This document shows positions 41,305-51,896 of a stretch of DNA of 64,000 nucleotides, piece after piece. The notes under the pieces were generated by a model. The model had not been told where the DNA came from and searched no databases. It worked only from the letters and a program-made list of their open reading frames with translations. The stretch comes from Shouchella shacheensis (GTDB lineage Bacteria > Bacillota > Bacilli > Bacillales > Bacillaceae_D): contig NZ_LLYY01000003.1 in the NCBI RefSeq assembly GCF_001484965.1, positions 310,001 to 374,000 on the forward strand. The letters run 5' to 3'. Position numbers and translations under genes: made by a program. Numbering within the stretch: position 1 is the first letter of the stretch; each line of letters begins with the position of its first letter.

Positions 41305-42540
41305 GTGAAAGTCCAACAGAAAAAGCAGTCCAAGGCTTTAACAAAAATAGAGGGTGGCTCGATCACAAGCGTGAAAGGGTTCAAAGCGGCCGGGGTACAT
41401 AGCGGCTTAAAACGAAAGCGCCTTGATTTAGGGGCAATTACTTGCGCTGTACCTGCGAGTGCGGCAGGTGTGTTCACCTTAAATCAGATTCAGGCGGCTC
41501 CACTTCAAGTCACGAAAGAGTCCCTAGCCTCAGGCGGTAAAATTCAGGCGGTGCTTGTGAATAGCGCGAATGCCAATGCGTGCACAGGCAAGCAAGGGAG
41601 AGCGGATGCCTACGAAATGCGCACACTTGCGGCGAAGCAGTTTGATATTCCAGAGCATCAAGTGGCGGTTACGTCCACAGGGGTCATTGGCGAGATGCTC
41701 AAGATGGCTCACATTCGTGAGGGCGTGACGCATCTTGTTCCAAATGAGGAGGGAGATCAGTCATTCGCCGAGGCAATTCTAACCACGGATACAACGACAA
41801 AGCATGTCTGCCTGCAAACAGAAGTGGATCAACAAACGATCACGATTGGGGGCGTGGCGAAAGGCTCAGGCATGATTCATCCGAATATGGCAACGATGCT
41901 TGGCTTTGTGACAACAGACGCTGCGATTGAGCCAGACGTTTTGCAACAGGCGCTTTCCTCGATTACGAATGAGACGTTCAATCGTATTACCGTTGATGGG
42001 GACACATCGACGAATGACATGGTACTCGTTCTTGCCTCCGGCCTTGCAGGAAATGAAACGCTCACGCCAGAGCACCCAGACTGGGAGAATTTCTATGAAG
42101 GTCTGCGCGCCTGTTGCGAGGAGTTGTCGAAAAAGATTGCCAGAGACGGAGAAGGAGCGACCAAGCTCATTGAAGTGCGTGTTCAAGGGGCCTATGACAA
42201 CGAAGAGGCGGGAAAAATCGCCAAGCAAATCGTCGGATCGGATTTGGTGAAAACAGCGGTCTACGGCACGGATGCCAACTGGGGGCGAATCATCTGCGCG
42301 ATTGGCTACAGCGGGTGTCATATCAACCCTGAGACGATTGACATTGCCATCGGTCCGTACGCCACACTGACTCAGAGCGAGCCAACAGGAGCCAGTGATG
42401 AAGCACTTTCTAGATTCATGCAACAGGAAGAGACCATCGTCATCGACGTTGATCTGCATCTCGGCAGCGGGGAAGGAAAAGCGTGGGGCTGCGATTTAAC
42501 ATATGACTATGTTCGAATTAACGCGGGATACCGTACGTAG
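41305..42540 (+). CDS. argJ: Bifunctional ornithine acetyltransferase / N-acetylglutamate synthase
   Basis: ArgJ recycles the acetyl group from acetylornithine to glutamate and can also use acetyl-CoA. The precursor cleaves itself in front of the nucleophilic Thr; that site is visible in MIHPNMATMLGFVTTDA. KGFKAAGVHSGLK and TSTNDMVL are further family features. I start at GTG 41305, 8 nt after AGGTGGAGGG, rather than GTG 41290, which lies inside that site. That gives 411 residues. It begins 15 bp after argC. Confidence 0.96.
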   Translation: MKVQQKKQSKALTKIEGGSITSVKGFKAAGVHSGLKRKRLDLGAITCAVPASAAGVFTLNQIQAAPLQVTKESLASGGKIQAVLVNSANANACTGKQGRADAYEMRTLAAKQFDIPEHQVAVTSTGVIGEMLKMAHIREGVTHLVPNEEGDQSFAEAILTTDTTTKHVCLQTEVDQQTITIGGVAKGSGMIHPNMATMLGFVTTDAAIEPDVLQQALSSITNETFNRITVDGDTSTNDMVLVLASGLAGNETLTPEHPDWENFYEGLRACCEELSKKIARDGEGATKLIEVRVQGAYDNEEAGKIAKQIVGSDLVKTAVYGTDANWGRIICAIGYSGCHINPETIDIAIGPYATLTQSEPTGASDEALSRFMQQEETIVIDVDLHLGSGEGKAWGCDLTYDYVRINAGYRT

Positions 42541-42557
42541 ACGAGGAGGAAGGGGTT

Positions 42558-43328
42558 TTGAGTCAAACGATTGTTGTAAAGGTTGGAGGCAGTACGCTTG
42601 CCTCGCTAAGTCGATCGTTCTTTGCTAGTCTCGCTCGCTGTAAGCAAGACGGAGACCGCATCGTCCTCGTTCACGGAGGCGGCCCGGACATTGATGCAGT
42701 CCTTGCGAGCTTGCAGATTAAATCGGAGTTTGTGAACGGGCTGCGGAAAACAACGAAACCCGTGCTGGAAACGGTTGAAATGGTTTTATGCGGGCGAGTG
42801 AATAAGGAGCTTGTGACCCAACTTTATGAAGCAGGAGCAGAGGCGATTGGTCTTTCCGGCTGTGACGGGCATCTGCTAACAGCAGAGCCGCAAAGCCTGG
42901 AAGAGCTAGGTTTTGTCGGTGATGTCAAAAGAGTGAACACTTCTCTGTTACAGTCGCTTCTCGCACAGGGCGTGATTCCAGTCATCGCCCCGGTGGGGAT
43001 GGACGAGGCGTTTGTCCATTACAACATCAATGCGGATACCGCCGCCGCAGCCATCGCAAGTCAGCTTGGTGCCGATGAGCTTGTCTTTGTGACCGATGTG
43101 AACGGGATACAAAGAGACGGAGAGTACCTACCGCTCGCGACAACCGCCAGCATCGAAGCGATGATTGCCGATGGCACGATTTACGGCGGCATGATCCCGA
43201 AAGTGCAAGGAGCCATGCGCTGTCTCACTGAACAGCTAAAGCAAGTGCGAATTGTGAGCGGAGCGGAGAGTTTCGAGGCAGAAGCAGGAACGAAAATTGT
43301 TGCTACAGAGCAAGTCATTAACCAGTGA
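42558..43328 (+). CDS. argB: Acetylglutamate kinase
   Basis: ArgB phosphorylates N-acetylglutamate. The 256-residue amino-acid-kinase fold has VVKVGGSTLA, VLVHGGGPDID, the NINADTAAAAIASQL segment and GGMIPKVQGA. TTG start after AGGAGGA, 17 bp downstream of argJ. The length is typical of Firmicutes enzymes that lack the N-terminal helix tied to arginine feedback inhibition. Confidence 0.97.
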   Translation: MSQTIVVKVGGSTLASLSRSFFASLARCKQDGDRIVLVHGGGPDIDAVLASLQIKSEFVNGLRKTTKPVLETVEMVLCGRVNKELVTQLYEAGAEAIGLSGCDGHLLTAEPQSLEELGFVGDVKRVNTSLLQSLLAQGVIPVIAPVGMDEAFVHYNINADTAAAAIASQLGADELVFVTDVNGIQRDGEYLPLATTASIEAMIADGTIYGGMIPKVQGAMRCLTEQLKQVRIVSGAESFEAEAGTKIVATEQVINQ

Positions 43329-43350
43329 TTGAAGGAAAGAAGGGGTAAAA

Positions 43351-44505
43351 GTGAGTCACCTATTTCCAACCTATATTAAAAAGCCAATAACGTTGAAGGA
43401 AGGAAAAGGCGCCTGGTTGTATACAGAGGATGGGAAGAGCTATTTGGATTTTATCGCAGGAATTGCGGTCTGCAATCTTGGTCATCAGCATCCAGCTGTT
43501 GTCGATGCGTTACAGTCACAGGCCGGCAAGCTCTGGCATGCCTCCAACTTGTTTCATTACAACGTACAGGAAGAAGCCGCCAAAAAACTGGCCGACGCAA
43601 GTGTCTGCGACCACGTTTTCTTTTGTAACAGCGGGACGGAAGCGAATGAAGCCGCGATCAAACTTGCGCGAAAAGCGACGGGGAAGCACCACATCGTTGC
43701 GATGAAGCAATCGTTTCACGGGCGAACCCTGGGGGCTATGGCCGCGACTGGCCAGGAAAAAGTCCATGAAGGCTTTGGCCCGATGCTTTCCTCGTTTTCG
43801 TTTGCGTCCTTTAATGATATCGAGTCCGTAAAGGCAGCGGTCACTGATGAAACAGCAGCGATTATGATTGAAGTCGTTCAGGGAGAAGGCGGCGTGCACC
43901 TCATGTCAGAGACGTTTGCCAAGGAACTGCAGTCCTTCTGCCAGGAAACGGGTGTTCTTCTCATCATCGATGAAATTCAAACAGGGGTCGGTCGCACAGG
44001 GAAAATGTTTGCCTATGAGCATTTCCAACTTAACCCTGACATCGTTACGGTAGCCAAAGGGCTTGGCAATGGCTTTCCTATGGGTGCGATGCTCGGAAAA
44101 GCCAATCTTGCAGAAAGCTTTGGTGTGGGCTCTCATGGGTCGACGTTTGGTGGCAATCCGCTTGCAGCAGCCGTCGTTTCTGCCGTTATCGATGAACTTA
44201 CAAAGGAGAGCTTCTTAGCAGAAATCGCGCAGAAGGCCGAGGTCTTTATCACCGATCTTAGGGAACAGCTGAAAGCGGCGAAGATCGTTCGAGAAGTACG
44301 TGGCCAAGGATTTCTAATTGGGATTGAGCTTACAGAGGCCTGTGCTCCTTACATCGAAGCATGCGAGAAAAAGGGGTTGCTGCTATTGCCAGCTGGACCG
44401 AATGTGATTCGGGTCTTGCCGCCACTTACGGTGACAGAGGCGGACTGTCAAGAAGCCCTCTCGATTTTAACAGAGGTTCTCCATGAGCAGGCCGTGACGC
44501 TCTAA
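43351..44505 (+). CDS. argD: Acetylornithine aminotransferase
   Basis: ArgD is a PLP enzyme that converts N-acetylglutamate semialdehyde to acetylornithine. FCNSGTEANEAAIKLAR, the IIDEIQTGVGRTG motif with the PLP-ring Asp, and the Schiff-base Lys in TVAKGLGNGFPMG are present. 384 residues, normal. GTG start after AGAAGGGG. It is followed by a 100-bp gap before carA. Confidence 0.96.
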   Translation: MSHLFPTYIKKPITLKEGKGAWLYTEDGKSYLDFIAGIAVCNLGHQHPAVVDALQSQAGKLWHASNLFHYNVQEEAAKKLADASVCDHVFFCNSGTEANEAAIKLARKATGKHHIVAMKQSFHGRTLGAMAATGQEKVHEGFGPMLSSFSFASFNDIESVKAAVTDETAAIMIEVVQGEGGVHLMSETFAKELQSFCQETGVLLIIDEIQTGVGRTGKMFAYEHFQLNPDIVTVAKGLGNGFPMGAMLGKANLAESFGVGSHGSTFGGNPLAAAVVSAVIDELTKESFLAEIAQKAEVFITDLREQLKAAKIVREVRGQGFLIGIELTEACAPYIEACEKKGLLLLPAGPNVIRVLPPLTVTEADCQEALSILTEVLHEQAVTL

Positions 44506-44551
44506 CCTCTAATCCGTCTCTTCTGAGAAGGGGCCCTTTTTTTACACAGAA

Positions 44552-44580
44552 TTGAATTTTTATACGTATTGTAGAATAAA
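44552..44580 (+). promoter_or_regulatory. Possible second ARG box / promoter before carA
   Basis: TGAATTTTTATACG (44553-44566) resembles half of an ARG box, and TTGAAT overlaps it like a -35 box. No well-spaced -10 is clear. A T run (44537-44543) shortly upstream may mark a weak attenuator or terminator between argD and carA. Confidence 0.4.
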
Positions 44581-44607
44581 CATAAATGAAGTGTAGGTGG
44601 TGGAGAG

Positions 44608-45690
44608 ATGAAAGGCTATGTGGTGCTGGAGTCAGGCGAAGTATTTGCAGGAGAGTGGCATGGCGAGGAGGATGTTCACGGGGAGATTGTCTTTTTCACA
44701 GGAATGACAGGATATCAGGAAGTCATGACGGACCCTTCCTTTAAAGGCCAAATCGTCGTCTTCACATATCCTCTGATTGGCAACTATGGCGTCAATGCCG
44801 ATGACTATGAGAGTGTTGTCCCGCAAGTCGAGGGGGTCATTGCAAGCGAGATTTCCGAGACGCCCTCCCACTATAAAAAGGAAGTCGATGCCAAGCGTTT
44901 CCTGAAGGAGAAGGGGGTTCCTTTCTTGACAGGGGTAGACACGAGGGCGATTGTGAAGCGGATTCGCGCGAACGGGGATATGCGAGCGATCCTGACGACG
45001 ACGCCCGAAAATGTCGATGTGCAGGCCACTCCCGCCCTTGAATCAAAAGAAGTGATCGAAGGTGTGAGCGTCAAGGAGCCTGTCCATTACGGGTTGCGTA
45101 ATGCCGCCACTCATATCGTGCTCTATGACTTCGGCTACAAGCATTCGATTGCTCACGCCCTAGCCGCGAAGGGCACACGCGTAACGGTTGTGCCTTACAC
45201 AACCACGCTTGAAGAATTACAGACGCTAGCCCCGGATGCGGTGCTTCTTTCCAATGGACCTGGGAATCCTAAACAGCTTCTCCGGCAGCTTCCGACGTTT
45301 CGTCAAATCGCCGAAACCTATCCGACGCTTGGGATCTGCCTCGGTCATCAGCTGCTTGCCCTCGCCTTTGGAGGGAATACGAAAAAACTGGTTTTTGGTC
45401 ATCGCGGGGCGAACCAGCCGGTGCTCGATGCCAGAACCAAGCGCGTCTACATGACCTCGCAAAATCACAGCTATGTGGTGGAAGAAGAATCGCTCGCTGG
45501 CACAGGTCTTCTTCCTCGCTTTCATAACGTAAACGATGGATCGCTTGAGGGCCTAGAGCACGAGTCGCTCCCTATCCGAAGCGTACAGTTCCACCCTGAA
45601 GCCCACCCAGGGCCAAGCGATTCAGACGAAATTTTTGATACATTTTTAACAGAGCTGCACAGCAAAGGGAGAGAGCATCACTATGCGTAA
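44608..45690 (+). CDS. carA: Carbamoyl-phosphate synthase small (glutaminase) subunit, arginine-specific
   Basis: CarA hydrolyses glutamine and channels ammonia to CarB. The 360-residue protein has the N-terminal CPS domain (FTGMTGYQEVMTDPSF) and the GATase1 domain with nucleophile Cys in LGICLGHQLLALAFGG and the His/Glu pair in FHPEAHPG. Its place between argD and argF marks it as the arginine-regulated isoenzyme; a pyrimidine one is expected elsewhere. ATG follows GGTGGTGGAG. It overlaps carB by 8 bp. Confidence 0.97.
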   Translation: MKGYVVLESGEVFAGEWHGEEDVHGEIVFFTGMTGYQEVMTDPSFKGQIVVFTYPLIGNYGVNADDYESVVPQVEGVIASEISETPSHYKKEVDAKRFLKEKGVPFLTGVDTRAIVKRIRANGDMRAILTTTPENVDVQATPALESKEVIEGVSVKEPVHYGLRNAATHIVLYDFGYKHSIAHALAAKGTRVTVVPYTTTLEELQTLAPDAVLLSNGPGNPKQLLRQLPTFRQIAETYPTLGICLGHQLLALAFGGNTKKLVFGHRGANQPVLDARTKRVYMTSQNHSYVVEEESLAGTGLLPRFHNVNDGSLEGLEHESLPIRSVQFHPEAHPGPSDSDEIFDTFLTELHSKGREHHYA

Positions 45691-48600
45691 CAACGACATA
45701 CAGTCCGTACTTGTCATCGGCTCAGGACCGATTGTGATCGGGCAGGCAGCTGAATTTGACTATGCAGGCACACAAGGATGCCTCGCGTTAAAAGAAGAGG
45801 GCATTCGCGTAATTTTGCTTAACAACAACCCGGCCACCGTGATGACAGACGAAGCCTGTGCGGACAGCGTTTATTTTGAACCACTGACACTTGAGAGCGT
45901 AGAAGTCATCATGGAAAAAGAGAAACCGGACGGCTTGCTTGCGACGCTTGGCGGACAAACCGGCTTGAATTTAGCGCTGAGGCTAGAGGAAGAAGGCATT
46001 CTCGAAAAATACGGCGTCAAAATGCTCGGAACTCAGGTTGCATCGATTCGCAAAGGCGAAGACCGGGAGCGTTTTCGCGCGTTGATGCATGAACTGGGGG
46101 AGCCGGTCCCGGACAGTGACATTGTGACGACGCAAACATCCGCTTTGCAATTTGCAGAGGACGCGGGTTATCCAATCATTGTAAGACCGGCCTACACGCT
46201 CGGTGGAGCAGGCGGAGGGATTGCTCACTCAGAAGAAGAGCTACGCACGATTGTCGCAAACGGCCTCGCGCTTAGCCCAATCAACCAGTGCTTAGTGGAA
46301 AAGAGCATCGCAGGGTTTAAGGAAGTGGAGTACGAGGTCATGCGTGATGCCAACGATACATGCATCACGGTCTGCAACATGGAAAACATTGATCCTGTCG
46401 GCATTCATACGGGGGACTCGATCGTTGTTGCTCCCTCGCAGACGTTGACGGATCGGGATTATCAATTGCTGCGGAGCGCTTCCTTGAAAATCATCCGCGC
46501 CCTAGAGATCGTCGGTGGCTGTAACATTCAGTTTGCCCTTGATCCTTACAGCGACCAGTACTACTTGATTGAGGTGAACCCGCGCGTCAGTCGCTCATCG
46601 GCTCTCGCCTCCAAAGCGACCGGTTACCCGATTGCTAGAATGGCCGCGAAGCTCGCGATCGGCTACCAGCTCCATGAGCTCAAGAACCCAGTGACCGGTC
46701 ACACGTACGCAAGCTTTGAACCGGCGTTGGACTACTGTATCGTCAAGTTTCCGCGCTGGCCGTTTGATAAATTCAGCGACGCCGATCGCTCCCTTGGAAC
46801 GCAAATGAAGGCTACTGGAGAGGTAATGGCGATTGAGCGCAACTTAGAGGCGGCGCTACAAAAAGCAATTCGCTCGCTTGAAATTAAAACCAAAGGGTTA
46901 AGCTGTCCAGCTTTTGAGAGGACTGAATCAGAAGCCTTATGGACACATGTAAAGCAGGCTGACGACGTGCGACTGTTCGCGATCTTTGAACTCTTACGCC
47001 GCGGCGTGAGTGTCGATGAGCTCCATCAGGAAACAGGAATCAATCTCTTTTTCTTAAACAGTTTTCAAAAGCTGATCACACTTGAGGCGGTAGCTAAGGA
47101 GAGGATCTTGGCAGACGTATCAAAAGAAGAGCTGCTCAAGTTAAAAGCTGCCGGATTTACCGATGAGGTGCTTGCCGATTTTTGGGAAGTGGATGAGAAG
47201 GAGGTCCGCGGTAGGCGCAAGACTTGGGGCCTTGCGCCTGTCTATAAAATGGTCGATACCTGTGCGGCTGAATTTGAAGCGGCAACGCCCTACTTTTATT
47301 CCAGTTGGCATGGGGAGCAGGACGCGCACCCAAGTGCTGGTAAGAAAATTCTTATCGCTGGGTCGGGGCCAATCCGAATCGGGCAAGGGATTGAATTCGA
47401 TTACTGTTCGGTCCACGGGGCCAACAGCGTGCGAGCACTTGGCTATGAGGCGATTATTATAAACAACAACCCAGAGACCGTTAGCACCGATTATGCGACG
47501 GCCGATCGCCTTTATTTTGAACCATTGACGGTTGAGGATGTGCTCCATGTCGCTGAGCTTGAACAAGTGGAAGGCGTGATTGTCAGCTTAGGTGGGCAAA
47601 CCGCGATTTCTCTTGTAGAAGGCTTGGAAGAAGCGGGGATAAAAGTGTACGGTGCGACGAGCGACACCATTGATGAGCTGGAAGACAGAGGACGTTTTTA
47701 TGCGTTCATGAATCGGGCAAACGTGCCCCACATCCCAGGGGAGACGGCCTTAGACGCGAAAGCTGCGCTAGCGAAAGCTGCGGCTGTTGGTTACCCGGTA
47801 CTTCTCCGCCCTTCCTACGTCATTGGCGGGCAGGGGATTCAATTGATCGGCAGCGAGTCGGAATTTCATGCCTATGTGAAAAAGCATGAACATGACGGCC
47901 TATTCCCGCTTTTGATTGATGCCTACTGGCCGGGAAAAGAGCTGGATGTGGATGTGCTGACAGACGGAGAAGATGTCTACATCGCCGGCATGTTTGAACA
48001 TGTGGAAAAGGCGGGCGTACATTCAGGAGACAGTCTTGCCGTCACCCCGCCTCACACGCTTAGTGCAGCCACTCAGGCCATGTTGGTCCAGTACACGAAG
48101 CAGATCGCCACAAGCATGAACTATGTTGGTGTTTTCAACATCCAGTTTGTGGTTCATGAAGGAAAAATCGCCGTGATAGAAGTCAATCCACGAGCCTCGC
48201 GGACGGTACCGCTCCTATCAAAAGTGTATGGCACTCCGTTGATTACCTACACGGTGCAGCTTCTGTTAGGAGCCGCGATAGCAGAGCTTGGACTCAAAGA
48301 AACGCCTTCCGCCTCGTCGGTTATGGCTGTGAAAGCCCCCGTGTTTTCGTACGGTAAGCTTGCAGGTCTTGATCCCCTGTTAGGCGCGGAGATGAAGTCG
48401 ACCGGAGAACTGCTCGCGATCAGTGATTCGCTGGATGAAGCCTTTGCCAAAGCGTTTGCTCCGGCTGAGACGCTACCGAGCATCTATAAGCAAGGCGGTA
48501 AGCGAACGGTATTTGTGGATATTTGTGAGGAAGAGAAAGAGAATTTTGGGCCCGTGCTATTGGAGCTGGAGAATCTGGGCTTTGCCTTTGTTTACAAGCA

Positions 48601-48826
48601 TTTTGAAGACTGGATAGAGACGTCTCATGCGTGTGCGCTGATTAGCGTTCCTTCTCAAGGGGAGCGAACAGGCCAAGAGATGCGCATCGCCGCTCTCACT
48701 AAACGTCTAACCGTCATTACAGAGAGAGAAACGCTCGAGGCGATGCTTTCTTATTTTCAACCATACATGAAATCTTGTCGAAGCATTGCCGAATGGCAAA
48801 ATCAAACGCTCCATGCGACGACGTAA
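45683..48826 (+). CDS. carB: Carbamoyl-phosphate synthase large subunit, arginine-specific
   Basis: CarB makes carbamoyl phosphate from bicarbonate, ammonia and two ATP. Both ATP-grasp halves are visible: the first begins [19 protein letters not shown], the second [19 protein letters not shown], and both contain the LGGQT motif. A C-terminal MGS-like allosteric domain follows. 1,047 residues, slightly short of the E. coli enzyme, as usual for the arginine-type Bacillus protein. Its start overlaps carA by 8 bp, with AAAGGGAGAG upstream. Confidence 0.97.
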   Translation: MRNNDIQSVLVIGSGPIVIGQAAEFDYAGTQGCLALKEEGIRVILLNNNPATVMTDEACADSVYFEPLTLESVEVIMEKEKPDGLLATLGGQTGLNLALRLEEEGILEKYGVKMLGTQVASIRKGEDRERFRALMHELGEPVPDSDIVTTQTSALQFAEDAGYPIIVRPAYTLGGAGGGIAHSEEELRTIVANGLALSPINQCLVEKSIAGFKEVEYEVMRDANDTCITVCNMENIDPVGIHTGDSIVVAPSQTLTDRDYQLLRSASLKIIRALEIVGGCNIQFALDPYSDQYYLIEVNPRVSRSSALASKATGYPIARMAAKLAIGYQLHELKNPVTGHTYASFEPALDYCIVKFPRWPFDKFSDADRSLGTQMKATGEVMAIERNLEAALQKAIRSLEIKTKGLSCPAFERTESEALWTHVKQADDVRLFAIFELLRRGVSVDELHQETGINLFFLNSFQKLITLEAVAKERILADVSKEELLKLKAAGFTDEVLADFWEVDEKEVRGRRKTWGLAPVYKMVDTCAAEFEAATPYFYSSWHGEQDAHPSAGKKILIAGSGPIRIGQGIEFDYCSVHGANSVRALGYEAIIINNNPETVSTDYATADRLYFEPLTVEDVLHVAELEQVEGVIVSLGGQTAISLVEGLEEAGIKVYGATSDTIDELEDRGRFYAFMNRANVPHIPGETALDAKAALAKAAAVGYPVLLRPSYVIGGQGIQLIGSESEFHAYVKKHEHDGLFPLLIDAYWPGKELDVDVLTDGEDVYIAGMFEHVEKAGVHSGDSLAVTPPHTLSAATQAMLVQYTKQIATSMNYVGVFNIQFVVHEGKIAVIEVNPRASRTVPLLSKVYGTPLITYTVQLLLGAAIAELGLKETPSASSVMAVKAPVFSYGKLAGLDPLLGAEMKSTGELLAISDSLDEAFAKAFAPAETLPSIYKQGGKRTVFVDICEEEKENFGPVLLELENLGFAFVYKHFEDWIETSHACALISVPSQGERTGQEMRIAALTKRLTVITERETLEAMLSYFQPYMKSCRSIAEWQNQTLHATT

Positions 48827-48843
48827 AAAGGGAGAGTCAAGAC

Positions 48844-49788
48844 ATGAAAGGGACAAAAATAAATGTAACCGGAAAAGATTTACTGACATTGCTGGACTAC
48901 TCTCCAAACGAAGTAGCACAGCTTCTTGAGGAAGCCTTTGCCTTAAAATCGGCACAAAAGAACGGCGAACCCCACCAACACTTAGCGGGCAAGTCGCTCG
49001 GCATGATTTTTGAAAATGCTTCAACGAGAACGAGGGTCTCCTTTGAAGTCGGCATGACACAGCTTGGAGGACACGCGCTCTTTTTAAGCCCTCGTGATTT
49101 GCAAATCGGACGTGGCGAGCCAGTGGTGGATACAGCCAATGTGCTTTCTCGCTACCTCGATGGCATTATGATCCGCACAAATTCACATGAGATGGTGGCT
49201 GAGTTGGCAAAGCACGCCAGCGTTCCCGTCATCAATGCATTGACCGACGCGTTCCATCCTTGTCAGGCCCTTGCTGACTTGATGACGATTTATGAGCAGA
49301 AGCAGACACTCAAAGGGCTAAAGCTCGTCTATATGGGGGATGGCAACAATGTCGCTCACTCCCTGCTTGCTGCAGGGGCGAAAGTCGGCATGAATGTCAC
49401 GGTGGCTTCTCCAAAAGGCTATGAGGTGGATAAAGAGATTCTGGCAAGAGCGAAGGAAGCTGCCAAAGAAACGGGCGCACATATTGAGGCTGTTCACGAT
49501 CCAAAGGCGGCTGTTTCAGGAGCGGATGTGATCTACACTGATGTCTGGGCGTCCATGGGCTATGAAGGCGAACAGAGCGAGCGTGAAAAAGTGTTCGCCC
49601 CCTTCCAGGTCAATGAGGAGCTCATCAGCTACGCCAACCCTGAGTTCATCTTTCTTCATTGTCTGCCAGCGCACCGCGGGGAAGAAGTCACAGCCTCAGT
49701 GATTGATGGCACTCACTCCTTTGTCTACGATCAGGCGGAGAATCGACTTCACGCGCAAAAAGCGGTTCTAGCTGCAGTGATGGGCTGA
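48844..49788 (+). CDS. argF: Ornithine carbamoyltransferase, anabolic
   Basis: ArgF forms citrulline from ornithine and carbamoyl phosphate. The 314-residue protein has the carbamoyl-phosphate motif [22 protein letters not shown], and the ornithine-binding [11 protein letters not shown]. The ATG at 48844 is 17 bp after carB; a longer frame upstream overlaps carB and is not used. Its place at the end of argCJBD-carAB is the B. subtilis order and indicates a biosynthetic rather than arginine-deiminase role. Confidence 0.97.
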   Translation: MKGTKINVTGKDLLTLLDYSPNEVAQLLEEAFALKSAQKNGEPHQHLAGKSLGMIFENASTRTRVSFEVGMTQLGGHALFLSPRDLQIGRGEPVVDTANVLSRYLDGIMIRTNSHEMVAELAKHASVPVINALTDAFHPCQALADLMTIYEQKQTLKGLKLVYMGDGNNVAHSLLAAGAKVGMNVTVASPKGYEVDKEILARAKEAAKETGAHIEAVHDPKAAVSGADVIYTDVWASMGYEGEQSEREKVFAPFQVNEELISYANPEFIFLHCLPAHRGEEVTASVIDGTHSFVYDQAENRLHAQKAVLAAVMG

Positions 49789-49838
49789 TAGAACGGCGTT
49801 CCTCTGGTTATGCTAATAGCCTGAAGGAGGGATGGCCG

Positions 49839-50018
49839 ATGGGGCATAACAAGCAGTTTAATCCAGGAGATCGAGCGCCAAATAACGGAATTTATGTAGA
49901 GATTGGAGAAACGGGAGACATGGTGGCTGACCCAAAATCGGTTGACCTTGTTGCTGGCGAAAAGTTTCCGGAAACGACAAACGATGATCGAAAATGGATG
50001 CCGAAGCGCAAGCCTTAG
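49839..50018 (+). CDS. yjzC: YjzC-family small protein
   Basis: A 59-residue protein starting MGHNKQFNPGDRAPNNGIYV and containing EIGETGDMV and AGEKFPET, matching YjzC as I recall it from B. subtilis, where it also follows argF. Function unknown. ATG has AAGGAGG at ideal spacing. This small gene and its position are strong synteny evidence for the arginine locus. Confidence 0.88.
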   Translation: MGHNKQFNPGDRAPNNGIYVEIGETGDMVADPKSVDLVAGEKFPETTNDDRKWMPKRKP

Positions 50019-50027
50019 TCTGTTTTC

Positions 50028-50066
50028 AAAAGACCCGCGAGAGACGCTCCTCTTGTGGGTCTTTTT
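50028..50066 (+). terminator. Terminator of the arginine operon / yjzC
   Basis: AAAAGACCC (50028-50036) pairs with GGGTCTTTT (50057-50065), with an 8-nt T-rich tail. Confidence 0.85.
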
Positions 50067-50186
50067 CGTTTTCTCGCGCCAGCTAAGCGCGTGGTTAAAA
50101 AGGGCGAAAAGTCCTCTGTCGTTTACGTGAGAACGTGCATACAGTAAAAATGAAGCATATTTTCAGGAAGCAGGAGCGATGGTCTA

Positions 50187-50924
50187 ATGTCTATTCACGT
50201 TCGCTATGTTGATTTTGGTGGCTGCACCAACACATGCTTCTTACCAGAGCGTCCGAATGGCTTCGTCCTCTTGCTTTTGCATGATCATGATCAAGCGGAG
50301 GATGACTTTGCAACATACTGGGTGAGGAGTCCGCAGCGCAAGGCGTTTGTTGATAAACTGTTGGAAGAAGGGTACACGGTGTTGACGTCTTCCTTGTACG
50401 AAAAGCACTGGGGGGGCGAGCGGGCGGTCAATCATGCAAGCCAGCTTGTCCATTTGCTTTTAAAAAAGGAGACGCTGAACGATCGTATTCATATTTTAGC
50501 TGAGGGAACGGGAGCGCTCGTAGCAAGGCAGTTGTTTGCGAGTCCACAGCTTCATGTGCGCTCAGCTGTATTCGTGAATCCGCAGCTTTCCTTTGTCCAT
50601 GCATATGAGCAGAAACAAAAAAATGAGCTTTCAAAAAAGCGGTTCAAGGAAGAAGTTGCCAACGCTTTCGGTGTTGAGCCCACGAACGTTGATGAAAAGT
50701 GGCTTCACCAACTGGAAGCCAAGCAAAAATTGGCGCAGGGAGACTATCCACCCGTTCGGATTTTGCAATCATTGGTCGAACGAGAACGGCAGGTGGCTAC
50801 CCAGTCGCTTTCAACTTCTTTTTTGCCAAAAACACAGTACGTCGAACTGCATTTCGTAAGTAAGAACCAACCGCTTGCCAATGTCACAAGACATGTGCTG
50901 CCTTTTCTTGCTCGCTTTCAATAG
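50187..50924 (+). CDS. Alpha/beta-hydrolase-like protein (YjaU position), nucleophile missing
   Basis: The 245-residue protein looks like an alpha/beta hydrolase: VLLLLHDHDQ near the oxyanion region and IHILAEGTGALVARQLF where the nucleophile elbow should be. In a true hydrolase the elbow reads G-x-S-x-G; here it is A-E-G-T-G, with Gly at the nucleophile position, so it is likely non-catalytic. In B. subtilis the gene yjaU occupies the same place after yjzC. ATG start with AGGAGCGATG upstream. It is followed by a YjaV-like gene on the same strand. Confidence 0.65.
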   Translation: MSIHVRYVDFGGCTNTCFLPERPNGFVLLLLHDHDQAEDDFATYWVRSPQRKAFVDKLLEEGYTVLTSSLYEKHWGGERAVNHASQLVHLLLKKETLNDRIHILAEGTGALVARQLFASPQLHVRSAVFVNPQLSFVHAYEQKQKNELSKKRFKEEVANAFGVEPTNVDEKWLHQLEAKQKLAQGDYPPVRILQSLVERERQVATQSLSTSFLPKTQYVELHFVSKNQPLANVTRHVLPFLARFQ

Positions 50925-51022
50925 CTGTCGGATTGCCGGCGGCTTTCTTTCATAGGGAAGAAGAGCATCAGACAAGACGTTGGTGTAATAGGTATGAAGA
51001 AGGGGAAGAGGGGGAATTAGTC

Positions 51023-51883
51023 ATGAGGAAGGCAATTGTGATCGGAGGGCTCGGCTTTATCGGTTTTCATGTTTGTCAGGGATTGCTTGAAGAGGGGTAT
51101 GAGGTCGTTGCTGTAGACCCATTTGTTGAAGAGCGTAGGGAAGAACAGGAAGAATTGGAGATGAGACTAGGACGCAATGCGTTCTTTACGCATCTGCAAA
51201 AGTCTGTGGTGGAGAGCGAGCTTGACGGCGCAGACGCGCATATCTATCTCGCTCCGCCACTTGAGGAAAGAGAAGAAAAAGCCGTTCTCGACTCCTTTTT
51301 TAAGCTTAGCGAAAAAGGTACAACCATTGTCTTCGCTTCCACTACGGCGGTATACAAACGAGGAGTGCAAGAGATCACAGAAGAATCTCCCATTGCTCCA
51401 GAAGGGGTATACGGGAGAGGAAAACTCGCGCTTGAAAAGTCCATTCAAGCGCATGCGGCAACCAATGAGGCGACGGCGGTTATTTTACGGCTTCCTACGG
51501 TTTACGGGCCCTGGCAACGACCCGATATGCAACTGCGCCGAGTGATGGAGGGCGAGCGGGACGCCGTGTGTGATGAAGAATCCAAGCATGACTTGCTGTA
51601 TGTCACCGATGCAGCCGCTGCTTTTGTTAGGGCCTGCGAGTTAACGAAAAGCGACGTGATTCACCTTGGATCAAACGAGGCGGGTGCATGGCAAGCGATT
51701 GAGGAATTCTATTCCCTTCCCATCGCTAACAAGGAAGAAACAAACCGATTAATTATGAAGAAAGCGGAACGAGTGCTTGGTCTTAAGCCCCGAGTGGATG
51801 TGAAGTCTGGACTGAAAATGATGGAAGATGCGCTTACAGAGTGGTGGCGTATCAAGAAGATGTTTGAGACGGACTCTATGTAA
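51023..51883 (+). CDS. NAD(P)-dependent epimerase/dehydratase-like protein (YjaV position)
   Basis: The 286-residue protein has the extended-SDR nucleotide motif GGLGFIGFHV, VFASTTAVYKRG with the substrate Ser/Thr, and the YxxxK pair in GVYGRGKLALEK. The substrate is unknown. I start at ATG 51023, which follows GAGGGGGAATTAG; the frame is open about 90 bp upstream but without a clear ribosome site. The place after the YjaU-like gene equals that of yjaV in B. subtilis. Confidence 0.82.
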   Translation: MRKAIVIGGLGFIGFHVCQGLLEEGYEVVAVDPFVEERREEQEELEMRLGRNAFFTHLQKSVVESELDGADAHIYLAPPLEEREEKAVLDSFFKLSEKGTTIVFASTTAVYKRGVQEITEESPIAPEGVYGRGKLALEKSIQAHAATNEATAVILRLPTVYGPWQRPDMQLRRVMEGERDAVCDEESKHDLLYVTDAAAAFVRACELTKSDVIHLGSNEAGAWQAIEEFYSLPIANKEETNRLIMKKAERVLGLKPRVDVKSGLKMMEDALTEWWRIKKMFETDSM

Positions 51884-51896
51884 GAGAGGAGCGGAT

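Noticed and set aside
48775-48843. Upstream extension of argF
   Set aside because: It overlaps the end of carB and precedes the standard ArgF N-terminus; ATG 48844 fits family length.
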